From Clostridium_AD sp050717515 (lineage in GTDB: Bacteria; Bacillota; Clostridia; Clostridiales; Clostridiaceae), in contig NZ_JBOITL010000026.1 of NCBI RefSeq assembly GCF_050717515.1, forward strand, positions 62,001 to 126,000: a stretch of DNA of 64,000 nt, given 5' to 3'. Position 1 is the first letter of the stretch. Every line of letters starts with the position of its first letter. The position numbers were made by a program, and so were the translations under genes. The notes beneath the pieces were generated by a model, which was not told the DNA's origin, did no database searches, and saw only the letters and a list, made by a program, of their open reading frames with translations. Positions 8,793-17,562 of this stretch are shown in pieces.

Positions 8793-9143
8793 CTAAAATT
8801 TAGAGTTTTGCTTATTTCGTTTGTTATGTAAAAATTCAATAAAATTATTTACTTCTTCTATCTCTTGGTCTGTTAAATCATTAATACCAGAAAGGCGTGT
8901 AGTAGTAGCGGAAGAAGGAGAGGCAATATCCATATAACCCGCAGCTCTCATAATATCTTCATAGGGCAAATCTAGCGCGTTAGCTATGCATTTTAATACC
9001 AGTGGTGATGGATTCTTTCTTTCTCCATTTTCAAGTCGATGGATTTCTGTATGACTTATGTCTGCCAGTGCAGCTAGTTTACGAGTAGATAAATTTCTTG
9101 CAGTTCGATGCTCAAGAATAAAATTTCCAATATCGCTCACCAT
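8793..9143 (-). CDS. XRE family transcriptional regulator
   Basis: A 116-residue DNA-binding protein. The N-terminal helix-turn-helix covers about residues 5-62 (RNLSTRKLAALADISHTEIH, then RLENGERKNPSP), a Cro/CI-type fold; the C-terminal part LTDQEIEEVNNFIEFLHNKR is charged. The frame is open upstream, but the ATG at 9143 has a clean GGAGG site seven bases before it, so the longer N terminus is rejected. It is the first gene of an operon with the DUF1538 membrane protein and probably controls that operon, since an inverted repeat overlaps the promoter. Confidence 0.88.
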   Translation of the reverse strand: MVSDIGNFILEHRTARNLSTRKLAALADISHTEIHRLENGERKNPSPLVLKCIANALDLPYEDIMRAAGYMDIASPSSATTTRLSGINDLTDQEIEEVNNFIEFLHNKRNKQNSKF

Positions 9144-9173
9144 AATACCTCCATTTATATAATATATGTTTAC

Positions 9174-9202
9174 AGTATAACATAATTGGAACCTTAAGGC
9201 AA
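9174..9202 (-). promoter_or_regulatory. Promoter of the XRE-DUF1538 operon
   Basis: On the minus strand TTGCCT (9202-9197), 17 bases and TATACT (9179-9174) give a sigma-A-type promoter with the ribosome site about 20 bases downstream. Confidence 0.7.
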
Positions 9203-9228
9203 CAATACTGATATAATTTGGTTCCAAT
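9185..9228. promoter_or_regulatory. Putative XRE operator: ATTGGAACC inverted repeat
   Basis: ATTGGAACC at 9185-9193 and its exact inverse GGTTCCAAT at 9220-9228 are separated by 26 bases. One half lies in the spacer between the -35 and -10 boxes, the other just upstream of the -35 box, which suits repression by the adjacent XRE protein (inference). Confidence 0.6.
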
Positions 9229-9419
9229 AGGTTACAGATTATATGGAAAAATTAAGAAAACAAATACTTAAATGCTTGTTATATTTGGTTTATTGAAAGG
9301 TGTAAAGAGTGATTATAGCTAATTGTCCAGTAATATTAATGAATATAGACTATAATATGATTAAAGAGTAATATAGGTTGAATTTAAAACCACGCAATAA
9401 AGTGAAAGGATGATAAATT

Positions 9420-9896
9420 ATGGCTATAGATAGTGTTCAGGAGTATTTTAAAAAATGGGGCAAGGACAAAGATATTTTAGAGTTTGTAACATCCAGTGCT
9501 ACGGTTGAACTCGCAGCAGAGGCGGTAGGTGTAGAACCTGCAAGAATTGCTAAGACTATTTGTTTTAAAAATGGAGAAGGAGCTATGCTAATAGTTACAG
9601 CAGGTGATACAAAAACAGATAATAGAAAATTCAAGGATGAATTTGGTTTTAAAGCAAAGATGTTAACCCCAGATGAAACCCTTGAATATACAGGACATGC
9701 AGTAGGCGGAGTATGCCCCTTTGGTTTAGAAAATGACATACCTGTATTTTTAGATGAATCTCTTAAGCGATTTGTTACCGTTTATCCTGCTTGTGGAAGT
9801 AGCAACTCAGCTATTAAACTTACCTGTGAGGAACTCCATAAATATTCACAAAATAAAAAGTGGATAGATGTTGGTAAAGGTTGGGAAGATAAATAA
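9420..9896 (+). CDS. YbaK/EbsC family aminoacyl-tRNA deacylase-like protein
   Basis: A 158-residue single-domain protein of the YbaK/ProX superfamily, which hydrolyses mischarged aminoacyl-tRNAs such as Cys- or Ala-tRNA(Pro). The family core is visible: RIAKTICFK with the catalytic-site Lys, the GGVCPFGL motif at about residues 98-105, and PACGSSNSAIKLT near the C terminus. The ATG follows GAAAGGATGAT at normal spacing. Stand-alone members act in trans; the exact amino acid edited cannot be read here. Confidence 0.88.
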   Translation: MAIDSVQEYFKKWGKDKDILEFVTSSATVELAAEAVGVEPARIAKTICFKNGEGAMLIVTAGDTKTDNRKFKDEFGFKAKMLTPDETLEYTGHAVGGVCPFGLENDIPVFLDESLKRFVTVYPACGSSNSAIKLTCEELHKYSQNKKWIDVGKGWEDK

Positions 9897-10018
9897 TATA
9901 GAATTAGCCCTCTTATATTTAAGTGAAATATATGCTATAATGTAAACTGTAGACATGTGTAAATAAACAATAATAATATTAAGAGATAAAACTCTTTTAG
10001 GTTCTCAATTGGAAAAAT

Positions 10019-10056
10019 AAGGTTTCAGATTTATGTTCTGGGCCTTTTTACTTTTG
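10019..10056 (+). terminator. Probable terminator downstream of the ybaK-like gene
   Basis: AAGGTTTCAGA pairs with TCTGGGCCTT (two G-U pairs and one bulge), followed by TTTTACTTTT. Confidence 0.6.
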
Positions 10057-10159
10057 GGAGAAATTAATAATAAACTTAGAAATTCTGTATAGATGGATAA
10101 AATAAACAGGAAACCTTATTTTTATGGTTCCTTGCAGGTAAGGAAGAGGGGAAAGAAAA

Positions 10160-10462
10160 ATGATTAAGCTGGAAGAAATATATAAGCTTTGTGAATGCTG
10201 TGAAAAACAAGATAGAAAAACAGGTATTATGAAACTAATGGAGAAAGGTTACAGTGAGATTATTGCAACAAAATATTATAATATTTGGAAAAGGCATTAC
10301 ATGGATTGCAGTAGTCAAGATTCAACACTTTCTGGTATTTATATAAAAACCAGTAAAGAAAAAAGGCTTTTAGAAGAGTGCACATTTACGGAACGTCAAA
10401 GGTATCTTGAAGCATTAAGCAAAGAGCAACTTATACAAATAGCACAGGCAATGCTTAAATAA
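10160..10462 (+). CDS. Hypothetical protein, 100 aa
   Basis: A soluble, mostly helical 100-residue protein with a clear GAGGGGAAAG ribosome site. It has a Cys cluster near the start (LCECCEKQD), a central basic and aromatic stretch (YYNIWKRHYMDC) and a C-terminal helix ending LIQIAQAMLK. I recognise no family. It stands alone between two terminator-like hairpins. Confidence 0.65.
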   Translation: MIKLEEIYKLCECCEKQDRKTGIMKLMEKGYSEIIATKYYNIWKRHYMDCSSQDSTLSGIYIKTSKEKRLLEECTFTERQRYLEALSKEQLIQIAQAMLK

Positions 10463-10772
10463 TATACAAAAACAATTATAAATGTACATAAATAAAATTT
10501 GGCTATTATTATTGTAAGGAGATTATTCTGAGTATTCCAATTAGTTAAACTAAAGTTAATAGCAATTGGCAGTTAAGCTAGACATAGTAGTAATTATGTG
10601 ATATAGTGGAATAATTGGCACTCATTACCATGAAGTGTTAAAAAAATAAGTTAATAGAACTATTAAAGGTCGCTTTTTTATGAAGTGGCTTTTTTGATAG
10701 GCGATTAACACAAATATATCCATAATTTATATATATCCCTAAAAATGGATAAGAGATAAGGGGTGAAACTAA
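10463..10772 (+). other. Intergenic region before the 35-aa gene
   Basis: AT-rich DNA without a supported gene. It contains a G-U-rich hairpin with a T-tract (10668-10697) and otherwise nothing I can identify. Confidence 0.5.
10668..10697 (+). terminator. Possible terminator
   Basis: GGTCGCTT can pair with GAAGTGGCT using G-U pairs, and TTTTTT follows. The stem is weak. Confidence 0.4.
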
Positions 10773-10880
10773 ATGGGGGATAAAAATCCAAACAAGTTGA
10801 AAAAAAAGAAGAAGGTAGTTGAAAAAAGTACTGTAGAGCTTCCCACAGTGACGGTAAAAGCAAGAAAACCTAAAAAATAA
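10773..10880 (+). CDS. Very small basic protein, 35 aa
   Basis: A 35-codon frame with an AAGGGGTG ribosome site about nine bases before its ATG and a strong terminator that begins at its stop codon. The product, starting MGDKNPNKLKKKKK, is extremely lysine-rich and ends VTVKARKPKK with a short Val/Thr/Pro middle. It is likely disordered and may bind nucleic acid or ribosomes by charge (inference). I know of no assigned function. The tight gene-terminator unit is the main support. Confidence 0.65.
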   Translation: MGDKNPNKLKKKKKVVEKSTVELPTVTVKARKPKK

Positions 10881-10928
10881 CAATAAAAAGCATTTACTTA
10901 GGTAAGTGCTTTTTATTGTTGTTTTTAC
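10880..10928 (+). terminator. Strong terminator after the 35-aa gene
   Basis: AACAATAAAAAGCATTTACTT pairs almost fully with AAGTGCTTTTTATTGTT, with T-runs after the stem. Confidence 0.85.
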
Positions 10929-11049
10929 ATAAAATCACTAAATATTGCGTGTCCAGGCTAAGGAGTAGCGGTGATAGCATCTAGCATTAATAGATTAGTT
11001 AGTGATATAATAATAGTATAAATATTTTAACAAAAGGGAGGGTTATTTT

Positions 11050-13650
11050 ATGGATGTAGAAAAGCTAACGGTAAAGGTTCAACAATCATTAAATGAGGCT
11101 CAATTAATAGCAGTAAAAAATAATCATCAGCAAATAGATACAATACATTTATTTGCAGCACTTATTGCTCAAGAGGATGGGCTCATTCCTAACATATTCA
11201 GTAAAATGGGAGTGAATATAAGGCAGCTTAATGAGGATATTAACAAAGAAGTAAACCGAATGCCTAGAGTTACAGGAAGTGGTGCAGATACTGCATCTGT
11301 TTATGCTACTAGAAGGTTTGAAGAAGTTTTTGTTCGTGCAGAAGATGAAGCTAAAAAATTCAAAGATTCGTTTATAAGTGTGGAACATGTAATGCTTGGG
11401 CTTATGGATGTAAAAACTAAAGAAATAGGAGATATTTTAAAGAAATTTAATATAACTAAAGAAGAATTTTTGAATGCACTTTCAACCGTTCGCGGAAATC
11501 AAAGAGTGGAGAATCCTGATCCAGAAGGTACTTATGAGGCTCTAGTAAAATATGGTTCAAACCTTGTGGAGCAAGCTAAAAAGCATAAATTAGATCCTGT
11601 CATAGGACGTGATGAAGAAATTAGGCGGGTTATAAGGATACTATCTAGAAGGACTAAAAATAATCCTGTACTTATAGGAGAGCCTGGAGTAGGTAAAACT
11701 GCTATAGTGGAAGGACTTGCCCAAAGGATTGTAAAGGGCGATGTACCAGAAGGTCTTAAAAATAAAATAGTATTTTCTTTAGATATGGGAGCTCTTATTG
11801 CAGGGGCAAAATTTAAAGGTGAGTTTGAAGAAAGACTTAAAGCAGTGCTTAAAGAGGTAGAAAATAGTGAAGGTAAAATAATTTTATTTATAGATGAAAT
11901 TCATAATATAGTGGGAGCAGGAAAATCAGAGGGTTCTATGGATGCAGGAAACATGATAAAGCCACTGCTTGCCAGAGGAAGTCTTCATTGTATTGGTGCG
12001 ACTACTTTTGATGAATATAGAAAATACCTAGAAAAAGATAAGGCATTAGAGCGAAGGTTTCAACCAGTAACTGTTGAGGAGCCAACTGTTGAAGATGCGG
12101 TATCTATACTTAGAGGTCTCAAAGAAAAGTTTGAAATATATCATGGGATACGAATTCATGATTCAGCAATAGTAGCTGCAGCAAAACTTTCGGATAGATA
12201 TATAACTGCAAGGTTTCTCCCAGATAAGGCAATAGATCTTATAGATGAAGCTTGTGCTATGATTAGGACTGAAATAGATAGTATGCCTACCGAGATGGAC
12301 ATGACTAAACGTAAAATATTTCAACTAGAAATTGAAAAGAATGCACTATCAAAAGAAAAAGATGAGGCTTCAAAGAAAAGGCTGGAGGTCTTGGAGAAAG
12401 AATTAAGTAATTTAAAAGACAAAGATAATGAAATGACAGCAAAATATGAAAAAGAAAAATCTAAGATAGTTGAAATTAGAAATTTAAAAGCAGAGCTAGA
12501 TGCCTCTCGCGGGGATATAGAAAAATCAGAAAGAGAATATGATTTAAGCAGAGTAGCAGAGCTTAAATATGGAGTAATTCCAAAATTAGAAGCTCAGATA
12601 AAAGAAAAAGAAGAAGGTATACATGAAAACAATGAAACAGCTATGCTTAAAGAAGAGGTAACAGAAAGTGAAATTTCACAAATAGTATCAAAATGGACTG
12701 GGATACCTGTAGCAAATCTAGTAGAAGGAGAAAGAAAAAAACTCCTAAGGCTTGAAGAAGTGTTATCAGAAAGAGTAATTGGGCAAAAGGATGCGGTAAC
12801 TGCGGTTTCAAATGCGGTTATCCGCGCAAGAGCAGGCATGAAGGACCCAAGAAGACCTATTGGTTCATTTATATTCCTTGGACCAACCGGTGTTGGAAAA
12901 ACTGAACTTGCAAAAACCTTAGCTAGAACACTATTTGATAGCAAAGAAAGTATAATAAGAATAGACATGTCAGAATATATGGAAAAATATTCTGTATCAA
13001 GACTTATAGGAGCTCCACCAGGTTATGTAGGTTATGAAGAGGGTGGTCAACTTACAGAAGCGGTTAGGCGAAAACCTTATAGTGTTATTTTATTTGATGA
13101 AATAGAAAAGGCACATGAAGATGTGTTTAACATTTTCCTCCAGATACTAGACGATGGAAGGCTTACAGATAATCAAGGTAAGATTGTTAATTTTAAAAAC
13201 TGCATAATAATTATGACTTCAAATATTGGAAGTAATTATCTCTTGGAAAACAAAGAAAGTGGAGGTTTAGAGCAATATATTCGTGATAGAGTTATGAGCG
13301 AACTTAAGTCAAAATTTAAACCGGAATTTTTAAATAGATTGGATGATATTATACTATTTAAACCACTAGATACAAAAGAAATAAAAGGTATAGTAGATAT
13401 ATTCCTTCAAGAAATTAAAAACAGGCTTAAAGACAAAAATATATCAATGAAAGTGACTGATAGTGCTAAAGAGCTTATGGCAGCGGAAGGCTATGATCCA
13501 ATTTATGGTGCACGTCCACTAAAGAGATATATTGAAAATGTCTTAGAAACATCTATAGCTAAGAAGATTATCAGGGGAGATATTAGTGAGGGCTCTATCA
13601 TTGGGGTAGATGCAAAAGAGCAGCAAATTATAATAGAAAAGATTCAATAA
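11050..13650 (+). CDS. clpB: ATP-dependent disaggregase chaperone ClpB
   Basis: A cytoplasmic Hsp100 hexamer that pulls proteins out of aggregates with DnaK. At 866 residues it is full length. Domains in order: Clp N-repeat domain (about 1-145), first AAA+ domain with Walker A GEPGVGKT (210-217) and Walker B LFIDEIHN, the ClpB-specific coiled-coil middle domain (about 405-530, with SGDI-like RGDIEKSEREYDL), and second AAA+ domain with GPTGVGKT (611-618) and the pore loop GAPPGYVGY. The long middle domain separates it from ClpC. A GGGAGGG site precedes the ATG. It appears monocistronic. I see neither a CIRCE element nor a CtsR heptad repeat upstream. Confidence 0.97.
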   Translation: MDVEKLTVKVQQSLNEAQLIAVKNNHQQIDTIHLFAALIAQEDGLIPNIFSKMGVNIRQLNEDINKEVNRMPRVTGSGADTASVYATRRFEEVFVRAEDEAKKFKDSFISVEHVMLGLMDVKTKEIGDILKKFNITKEEFLNALSTVRGNQRVENPDPEGTYEALVKYGSNLVEQAKKHKLDPVIGRDEEIRRVIRILSRRTKNNPVLIGEPGVGKTAIVEGLAQRIVKGDVPEGLKNKIVFSLDMGALIAGAKFKGEFEERLKAVLKEVENSEGKIILFIDEIHNIVGAGKSEGSMDAGNMIKPLLARGSLHCIGATTFDEYRKYLEKDKALERRFQPVTVEEPTVEDAVSILRGLKEKFEIYHGIRIHDSAIVAAAKLSDRYITARFLPDKAIDLIDEACAMIRTEIDSMPTEMDMTKRKIFQLEIEKNALSKEKDEASKKRLEVLEKELSNLKDKDNEMTAKYEKEKSKIVEIRNLKAELDASRGDIEKSEREYDLSRVAELKYGVIPKLEAQIKEKEEGIHENNETAMLKEEVTESEISQIVSKWTGIPVANLVEGERKKLLRLEEVLSERVIGQKDAVTAVSNAVIRARAGMKDPRRPIGSFIFLGPTGVGKTELAKTLARTLFDSKESIIRIDMSEYMEKYSVSRLIGAPPGYVGYEEGGQLTEAVRRKPYSVILFDEIEKAHEDVFNIFLQILDDGRLTDNQGKIVNFKNCIIIMTSNIGSNYLLENKESGGLEQYIRDRVMSELKSKFKPEFLNRLDDIILFKPLDTKEIKGIVDIFLQEIKNRLKDKNISMKVTDSAKELMAAEGYDPIYGARPLKRYIENVLETSIAKKIIRGDISEGSIIGVDAKEQQIIIEKIQ

Positions 13651-13667
13651 TTGTGTTTAGTTTCAGC

Positions 13668-13718
13668 AAAAATTGAGAACTAGGTTGTAGAGATGCAATT
13701 TAGTCCTCGATTTTTTGT
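13668..13718 (+). terminator. Terminator of clpB
   Basis: AAAAATTGAGAACT pairs with AGTCCTCGATTTTT (two mismatched or G-U positions), with the T-run forming its end. Confidence 0.75.
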
Positions 13719-13763
13719 ATTAGGTTATGTTTTGTTTTATCCCTTTGCAGATATTAATAATAA

Positions 13764-13792
13764 TTGACAACCAAACAGTTATTTAACATAAT
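13764..13792 (+). promoter_or_regulatory. Promoter of the flavin reductase gene
   Basis: TTGACA (13764-13769), 17 bases, CATAAT (13787-13792), about 60 bases before the start codon. Confidence 0.6.
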
Positions 13793-13849
13793 AGGGCTGG
13801 ACATGCGTCTAGATAAAATAAAAATTATTTTGAAAGAGGAGATTAAAAA

Positions 13850-14842
13850 ATGTCATATTTGCTTAAACCGCTTGAACAATGTAAGTTAACTTTTAACAAT
13901 AGATTGGTTATGCCGCCCATGGCTACTTCAAAAGCTGAAAAGGATGGAAGGGTCAGTAAAGATATATTAGATTATTATGATGAAAAATCACAGGGTGGAT
14001 ATATTTCATTGATTATTATAGAACATAGCTTTATAGCGCAAAAGGGAAAGGCTAGTGAAAGGATGCTTTCTATAGCAGAGGATAATGTTTTGGAGGACCT
14101 AAAAAAACTGGCAAATATTATTCACAAAAATGGGTCTAAAACAGTAATGCAAATTAATCATGCTGGAAGTGCAGCAAAAATAGATGTCACAGGATATGAG
14201 TCTGTGGGACCTTCAGCTATAGCGAATCCTCGCACAGGTAGTGTTCCAAAGGAACTTACTAAAAGTGAAATTAAAATTATAATCGAAGAATTTGCGAAGG
14301 CGGCAAAGCGTACAAAAGCAGCTGGGTTTGATGGGGTAGAGATTCATTCTGCTCATGGATATCTTCTAAATCAATTTTTTTCTCCGCTTTCTAATAAACG
14401 AAATGATGAATATGGTGGGGAAATACTCGGAAGAATTAAAATTCATTTAGAAATTATTAAAGCAGTAAAAGATGCTGTTGGTAATGATTTTCCAATTCTT
14501 CTTAGATTAGGAGCTTCTGATTATATGGAAGGTGGAAGTACAATTGAAGATAGTAAAGCTGCAGCCTTAGAATTTGAAAGGGCAGGAGTAGATGTTCTTG
14601 ATATTTCTGGAGGGTTTTGTGGATATACTGTGACCGGCAATACTAGTCAAGGATATTTTTCACCCTTAACTGAAGCTATTAAGGAAGTTGTGTCCATTCC
14701 AGTAATACTCACTGGTGGAATTACGCAGGCTCATGCAGCTGAAAAACTTCTTTTAGAAGGAAAAGCTGATCTTATTGGTGTAGCCAGAGCTATATACAAA
14801 GACTCTAAGTGGGCCAAAAATGCTATTGAAATGCTTAAATAA
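13850..14842 (+). CDS. NADH:flavin oxidoreductase, old yellow enzyme family
   Basis: A 330-residue FMN-dependent TIM-barrel reductase. Family marks include NRLVMPPMAT near the N terminus, MQINHAGSAA, and the signature GFDGVEIHSAHGYLLNQF with the substrate-binding His residues at about 165-168, then a C-terminal FMN phosphate site (VILTGGI and LIGVARA). It lacks the C-terminal Fe-S and second flavin domains of the long 2,4-dienoyl-CoA reductases, so it is a short, YqjM-like ene-reductase or related enzyme. The physiological substrate is unknown. It has its own promoter and an AGAGGAG ribosome site. Confidence 0.92.
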   Translation: MSYLLKPLEQCKLTFNNRLVMPPMATSKAEKDGRVSKDILDYYDEKSQGGYISLIIIEHSFIAQKGKASERMLSIAEDNVLEDLKKLANIIHKNGSKTVMQINHAGSAAKIDVTGYESVGPSAIANPRTGSVPKELTKSEIKIIIEEFAKAAKRTKAAGFDGVEIHSAHGYLLNQFFSPLSNKRNDEYGGEILGRIKIHLEIIKAVKDAVGNDFPILLRLGASDYMEGGSTIEDSKAAALEFERAGVDVLDISGGFCGYTVTGNTSQGYFSPLTEAIKEVVSIPVILTGGITQAHAAEKLLLEGKADLIGVARAIYKDSKWAKNAIEMLK

Positions 14843-14877
14843 GTATTTTGAAAAGATAGAATTACTTAAAGTAATAA

Positions 14878-14905
14878 GCCATCGATTTATAAAAGTCGGT
14901 GGCGT
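14878..14905 (+). terminator. Weak hairpin after the flavin reductase gene
   Basis: GCCATCGA pairs with TCGGTGGC through one G-U pair. The following DNA is not T-rich, so it is only a possible terminator. Confidence 0.35.
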
Positions 14906-14995
14906 TCATATTATGAATCTAAAATGATTTTATAACTTCATGTGAGTTAGTGAAATTAGAAATAAATACTTAGCAAAATTTGAAAGGATGATTAG

Positions 14996-15796
14996 ATGGA
15001 CTTCTTAATAAATACAATAATAAAGACAATAGTTGATACCTTATATTTGACAGGAATGATAATTCTAGTAGGATTTATTCTTGGATTTTTGAGGGACCAT
15101 TCGATGGGAAATTTTCAAAGGAGTTTTGGCTGGAAGGCAGTGGCTATTACAGGTGTTATAGGGGTTCCTATACATGAAATGTCCCATGCTATCTTTTGTG
15201 TTCTCTTTGGACACAAAATTAAAAAAGTGGTGCTTTTGCAAAGGAGAGATGAAAAGGGGGTACTTGGGTATGTAAGTCATGCGTATAATCCTAATAGTGT
15301 ATATCAACAAGCAGGTAATTTTTTTATAGGAATTGCTCCTATATTTGGAGGAATTTCCGTTATAATTGCATTAATGTACATAATGATTCCGAAGACATAC
15401 AACGAATTTATAAATATATCTTTAAATAATATAAACATAACTAGTATAAGCCCGGAAACAATAAAGGTCATACTAAATTCTTATATTGATTTAATAAAAA
15501 CAATTTTTTCAATGAATAACTTTGCAAATCCGTACTTTATACTATTCTTATTTTTAGCTATATGTATTTCATCTCATATTTCTTTAAGCTCTGCGGATAT
15601 TAAAGGTGCATCTAAAGGATTAATTATAATATTCTCTTTAATATTAGTTGTTAATGTCCTTGGGATTTCAAGATTTTTTATGGCTGAAAGTATATTAAAA
15701 TACAACATTATACTAATAGGGTTTCTCATAGTATCCTTGATATTTTCGAGTATAACTTACCTGGTAAGTTTACTTCTTTCAATAATAAAGAGTTAA
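14996..15796 (+). CDS. Membrane protein with HExxH motif (M50-like)
   Basis: A 266-residue polytopic membrane protein with hydrophobic segments near residues 10-30, 48-70, 108-130, 170-190, 200-220 and 235-260. HEMSH at about residues 60-64 lies inside the second hydrophobic segment, as in site-2-type zinc proteases, and AGNFFIGIAPIFGG at about 105-118 resembles the conserved glycine-rich loop of that group. I cannot place a third metal ligand with certainty, so protease activity is inferred. The ATG follows GAAAGGATGAT. No obvious partner gene is adjacent. Confidence 0.65.
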   Translation: MDFLINTIIKTIVDTLYLTGMIILVGFILGFLRDHSMGNFQRSFGWKAVAITGVIGVPIHEMSHAIFCVLFGHKIKKVVLLQRRDEKGVLGYVSHAYNPNSVYQQAGNFFIGIAPIFGGISVIIALMYIMIPKTYNEFINISLNNINITSISPETIKVILNSYIDLIKTIFSMNNFANPYFILFLFLAICISSHISLSSADIKGASKGLIIIFSLILVVNVLGISRFFMAESILKYNIILIGFLIVSLIFSSITYLVSLLLSIIKS

Positions 15797-15977
15797 TTTA
15801 ATATAAAAGCACAGGAGTTGACTTGCTGTAATAAAAGTGAAGGAGATTGTATTGCATATGTTAAATGCAATAGCATTGTATATATACACCGCAATAACAT
15901 TTAGCTTAGGCGTCCATAGCAATTTATGGTATAATAAAATTTAATTTTAAAACTAATATAAATAAGGAAGTGTTTAT

Positions 15978-17312
15978 ATGAAAATAAAAAAAGTCTTTTG
16001 GCTTTTAATGTATTTTCTTGCACCAGTATTACCTGTATATTTCTATGTAGTCCAAGCATCAAAAGGCAATAATGATTTTATATTTTTACTAGGTGGATCA
16101 CTAGGAATATGTTCCTACGTATTTTTTGTAAATCAATTTATAATTATGGCTAGGCCAAAGTTTATTGAAAAAAACTTTGGCATGGATAAAATGTATAGAT
16201 TCCATATGGTTATGCCCCTAGTTGCATTTATTTTAGGACTTATCCATAATCAAATTAAAGAAAGTTACTTTGGTGATTCTTTTCAAACCACATTAGGAAG
16301 TGCAACTCTTATAATATTTGGTGCACTAATTGTAATTGGTATTTTATTAATGGTTAACAAGCTATTTTTAAAAGTTAAAATAGTGGATGATGTAAGAAAT
16401 TTATTAAAGAAATTTTTAAAACTAAAACATGAATTTCTTGTTACAGTTCACAATATTACTGTACTGGGAGTTTGTGTTTTACTAGTACATATACTCTTAA
16501 GTAATTCTGTAAAGACGAATATTCCATTAGAAATAAACCTTATATCTTATTTTGTAATATCATTATCATTGTATTTTTACCATAAAGTATTAAAAAGAAA
16601 TATTGCAAAGAGTAAGGAATATACTATATCAGATATTATAGTGGAATGTGATAACATAATTACTTTGAAATTCAAACCTAAAAATCATAAAATACTCAAT
16701 TATAAACCAGGACAATTTTTATATGTTAAACTTTATAATAGTGAAATTCCAAAAGATGAGCATCCATTTACTATATCTTCAAGCCCTACGCAAGAGGAGT
16801 ATATCTCAGTAACAGTTAAGCAACTCGGCGACTTTACAAATAGCCTTGTAAAAGCTAAGGTTGGCGATAAGGCATATATTGATGGTGGTTTTGGAAGATT
16901 TACACATTTGGATTTACCAAAATCTAATAAGATTTGCTTTATTGCTGGAGGGATTGGAATAACACCATATTTAAGCATGTTAAGGTATTTAAATATAAGA
17001 GAGACACAAAGAGAAGTTATTTTAATTTGGGGCGTTAGGAATACTAGTGAATTAATTTGTAGTGAAGAACTAAACTCAATAGCAGGTAATATGAAAAATC
17101 TAAGGATTATACCAGTACTGTCTTCAGATAAAAACTATAATGGAGAGCAAGGATATGTTGATGGTGCTAGAGTTAAGAGATTACTTAATAATGATCTTAA
17201 TTACGACTTTTTCCTATGCGGACCTCCAATTATGATGGAGAAGGTTGTTTCAGATTTAAAATCATATAATATTGAGCCTAATAGAATTCATTTTGAAAGA
17301 TTTTCAATTTAA
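15978..17312 (+). CDS. Ferric reductase-like transmembrane flavoprotein
   Basis: A 444-residue membrane oxidoreductase. The N-terminal half (about 1-210) has several transmembrane helices with His residues in RFHMVMP, GLIHNQ, VHNITV and LVHILL that may bind heme. The C-terminal half is a ferredoxin-NADP reductase module: FAD site HPFTISSSP at about 260-268, NAD(P) site GGIGITPYLSML at about 318-329, and CGPPIMMEK near 414. It would move electrons from NAD(P)H through FAD to an acceptor across the membrane. The biological acceptor is unknown; ferric iron is one option. A weak promoter with TATAAT at about 15932 lies upstream. Confidence 0.85.
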   Translation: MKIKKVFWLLMYFLAPVLPVYFYVVQASKGNNDFIFLLGGSLGICSYVFFVNQFIIMARPKFIEKNFGMDKMYRFHMVMPLVAFILGLIHNQIKESYFGDSFQTTLGSATLIIFGALIVIGILLMVNKLFLKVKIVDDVRNLLKKFLKLKHEFLVTVHNITVLGVCVLLVHILLSNSVKTNIPLEINLISYFVISLSLYFYHKVLKRNIAKSKEYTISDIIVECDNIITLKFKPKNHKILNYKPGQFLYVKLYNSEIPKDEHPFTISSSPTQEEYISVTVKQLGDFTNSLVKAKVGDKAYIDGGFGRFTHLDLPKSNKICFIAGGIGITPYLSMLRYLNIRETQREVILIWGVRNTSELICSEELNSIAGNMKNLRIIPVLSSDKNYNGEQGYVDGARVKRLLNNDLNYDFFLCGPPIMMEKVVSDLKSYNIEPNRIHFERFSI

Positions 17313-17372
17313 TAAATAATTAAGAAAACACAGCCCTTTTTAGGCTGTGTTTTCTTAATTATTTATAGTTAA
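17313..17372 (+). terminator. Terminator with a perfect 23-bp stem
   Basis: The arm at 17313-17335 (TAAATAATTAAG through CACAGCC) is exactly inverted at 17343-17365, with a seven-base loop. The T-runs inside the arms make it work in both directions. Confidence 0.85.
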
Positions 17373-17466
17373 AAATTTTATGCCACGCCATCCTTAGGTG
17401 CAGTAGAGTGACCTATTAGTTATCTTTAGGTAAGATTACTGTAATCATAGTTCAAAATACCGAATA

Positions 17467-17514
17467 GCCTCCAATTGTAAACTTAAAAATAATTTATGGT
17501 TTACAATTGGAGGC
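17467..17514. promoter_or_regulatory. BirA (biotin repressor) operator
   Basis: GCCTCCAATTGTAAAC at 17467-17482 is exactly inverted as GTTTACAATTGGAGGC at 17499-17514, with a 16-base gap. The core TTGTAAAC...GTTTACAA matches the BirA operator known from bio operons. Its right arm overlaps the -35 box of the bioY promoter. Confidence 0.9.
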
Positions 17515-17528
17515 GATTCCATTATTAT
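17500..17528 (+). promoter_or_regulatory. Promoter of the bio operon
   Basis: TTTACA (17500-17505), 17 bases, TATTAT (17523-17528). The -35 box sits inside the BirA operator, so holo-BirA would block RNA polymerase. Confidence 0.75.
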
Positions 17529-17562
17529 ATAGTATATACCATGTTATTAAGGAGAAATATTT

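Noticed and set aside
7255..8796. Open frames on the plus strand across the DUF1538 gene
   Set aside because: They mirror the minus-strand gene, lack ribosome sites and family features; the minus frame has clear membrane-protein pattern and internal repeats.
9144..9227. 28-residue N-terminal extension of the XRE regulator
   Set aside because: It would include the promoter and operator; the GGAGG site points to the start at 9143.
10980..11049. CIRCE or CtsR site before clpB
   Set aside because: No TTAGCACTC-N9-GAGTGCTAA and no GGTCAAA tandem heptads could be found.
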